In this document: piece after piece, positions 47,586 to 47,817 of the stretch
Layout of the letters: the number at the start of each line of letters is the position of its first letter
How positions within the stretch are numbered: position 1 is the first letter of the stretch
Source of the DNA: Pseudonocardiaceae bacterium
GTDB taxonomy: Bacteria > Actinomycetota > Actinomycetes > Mycobacteriales > Pseudonocardiaceae
DNA length: 47,817 nucleotides
Reading direction: 5' to 3'
NCBI GenBank assembly: GCA_009377865.1
Contig: WHTH01000031.1
Span: 1-47,817 of the forward strand
The notes under the pieces: model-generated
Seen by the model: the letters and a program-made list of their open reading frames with translations, nothing else
The model's database searches: none
Told to the model about the DNA's origin: nothing
Program-made: the position numbers and the translations under genes

Positions 47586-47817
47586 TCAGACACCCAGCCG
47601 GGACCACGTCACCGGTCCCACGATCCCGTCTGCCTTGATGCTGGAGCGGCGCTGGAACTCGCGCATCACGCGCTCCGTGGCGGGACCGAACACGCCGTCC
47701 ACGGCGAGTGTGCTGTAGGCGGGATACACGAGGTTCATGAGCCGCTGGAGGTCCCGCACGGCTGGCCCGGTGCTGCCCCGGCGCAGCGTGGGCCGGGCGC
47801 GTGCTGCCGGGCTGGCA
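47586..47817 (-). CDS. Endolysin, C-terminal peptidoglycan-binding domain (runs off right edge)
   Basis: 77 residues visible. 'LRRGSTGPAVRDLQRLMN', 'LAVDGVFGPATERVMREFQR' and 'SIKADGIVGPVTWSRLGV' are the PG_binding_1 repeat. The catalytic domain is outside the window. Reading continues to the right edge on the - strand, so tail genes probably lie beyond. Confidence 0.85.
   Translation of the reverse strand, partial: ASPAARARPTLRRGSTGPAVRDLQRLMNLVYPAYSTLAVDGVFGPATERVMREFQRRSSIKADGIVGPVTWSRLGV

Noticed and set aside
1-47817. CRISPR arrays, insertion sequences or transposases
   Set aside because: No regularly spaced repeats, no transposase motifs and no terminal inverted repeats were seen. The only recombinases are the serine integrase and the intein endonuclease.

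Overview
The window is most of a temperate, tailed (siphovirus-type) actinobacteriophage genome. The DNA is very GC-rich, starts are often GTG, and the accessory genes are typically actinomycete: an Scr1-like XRE/DUF397 pair, a streptogrisin-like protease, a thermonuclease with an excalibur domain, and a RiPP-type PIMT methyltransferase. The host is probably a filamentous actinomycete; Pseudonocardiaceae is a guess. No tRNA, rRNA, IS element or CRISPR array was seen. The left edge cuts the tape-measure gene. The right edge cuts an endolysin transcribed the same way (- strand). Read as a circle, the missing piece would be the minor tail genes, so this looks like an opened circular or unintegrated phage molecule with an intact attP, not a prophage flanked by host DNA.

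Layout. (1) 1-16971, - strand, late and modification operon: ParB-like, dpdA, queC, a DUF6884-like gene (frameshifted), queD, queE, folE, terS, terL (with an intein), an Sm-like membrane protein, portal-MuF fusion, protease, capsid, connectors, tail tube, tail chaperones and tape measure. The preQ0 genes plus dpdA predict a phage whose DNA guanines are partly replaced by a 7-deazaguanine. (2) 17119-31740, - strand, early operon of about 39 tightly overlapping genes (mostly ATGA/GTGA junctions): small zinc-ribbon proteins, two ParB-like proteins, a phiC31-gp3-like recombination directionality factor, a PD-(D/E)XK nuclease, a RusA-like resolvase, an HNH protein, and a wHTH replication protein whose gene contains iterons and a DnaA box (candidate origin). 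(3) 31741-32064, divergent immunity control region between a small XRE protein and a candidate repressor. (4) 32065-38476, lysogeny and cargo: an Imm-like membrane pair, a secreted S1 protease, a surface thermonuclease lipoprotein and regulators. (5) 38514-41729: attP candidate, large serine integrase and small regulators. (6) 41871-46616: DUF397/XRE pair, then a rightward cassette holding a short Asp-rich peptide and a PIMT homologue that together look like an imiditide (aspartimide RiPP) locus. (7) 46626-47817, - strand: an unknown protein, holin and endolysin C-terminus.

A short motif, TAGTTAACACC and close variants, recurs about eight times, only in promoter regions between 31.8 and 47.3 kb. 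It precedes the repressor, the nuclease, the integrase, small regulators, the DUF397/XRE region and the gene next to lysis. It is probably the operator of a lysogeny regulon. The most novel candidates are the phage-borne RiPP locus, the GTTAAC regulon, the class 3 intein in terL and the iteron/DnaA-box origin inside the initiator gene. Three genes carry single-base frame breaks (near 14458, 33310 and 41142), two of them at homopolymers, so sequence error must be separated from biology.
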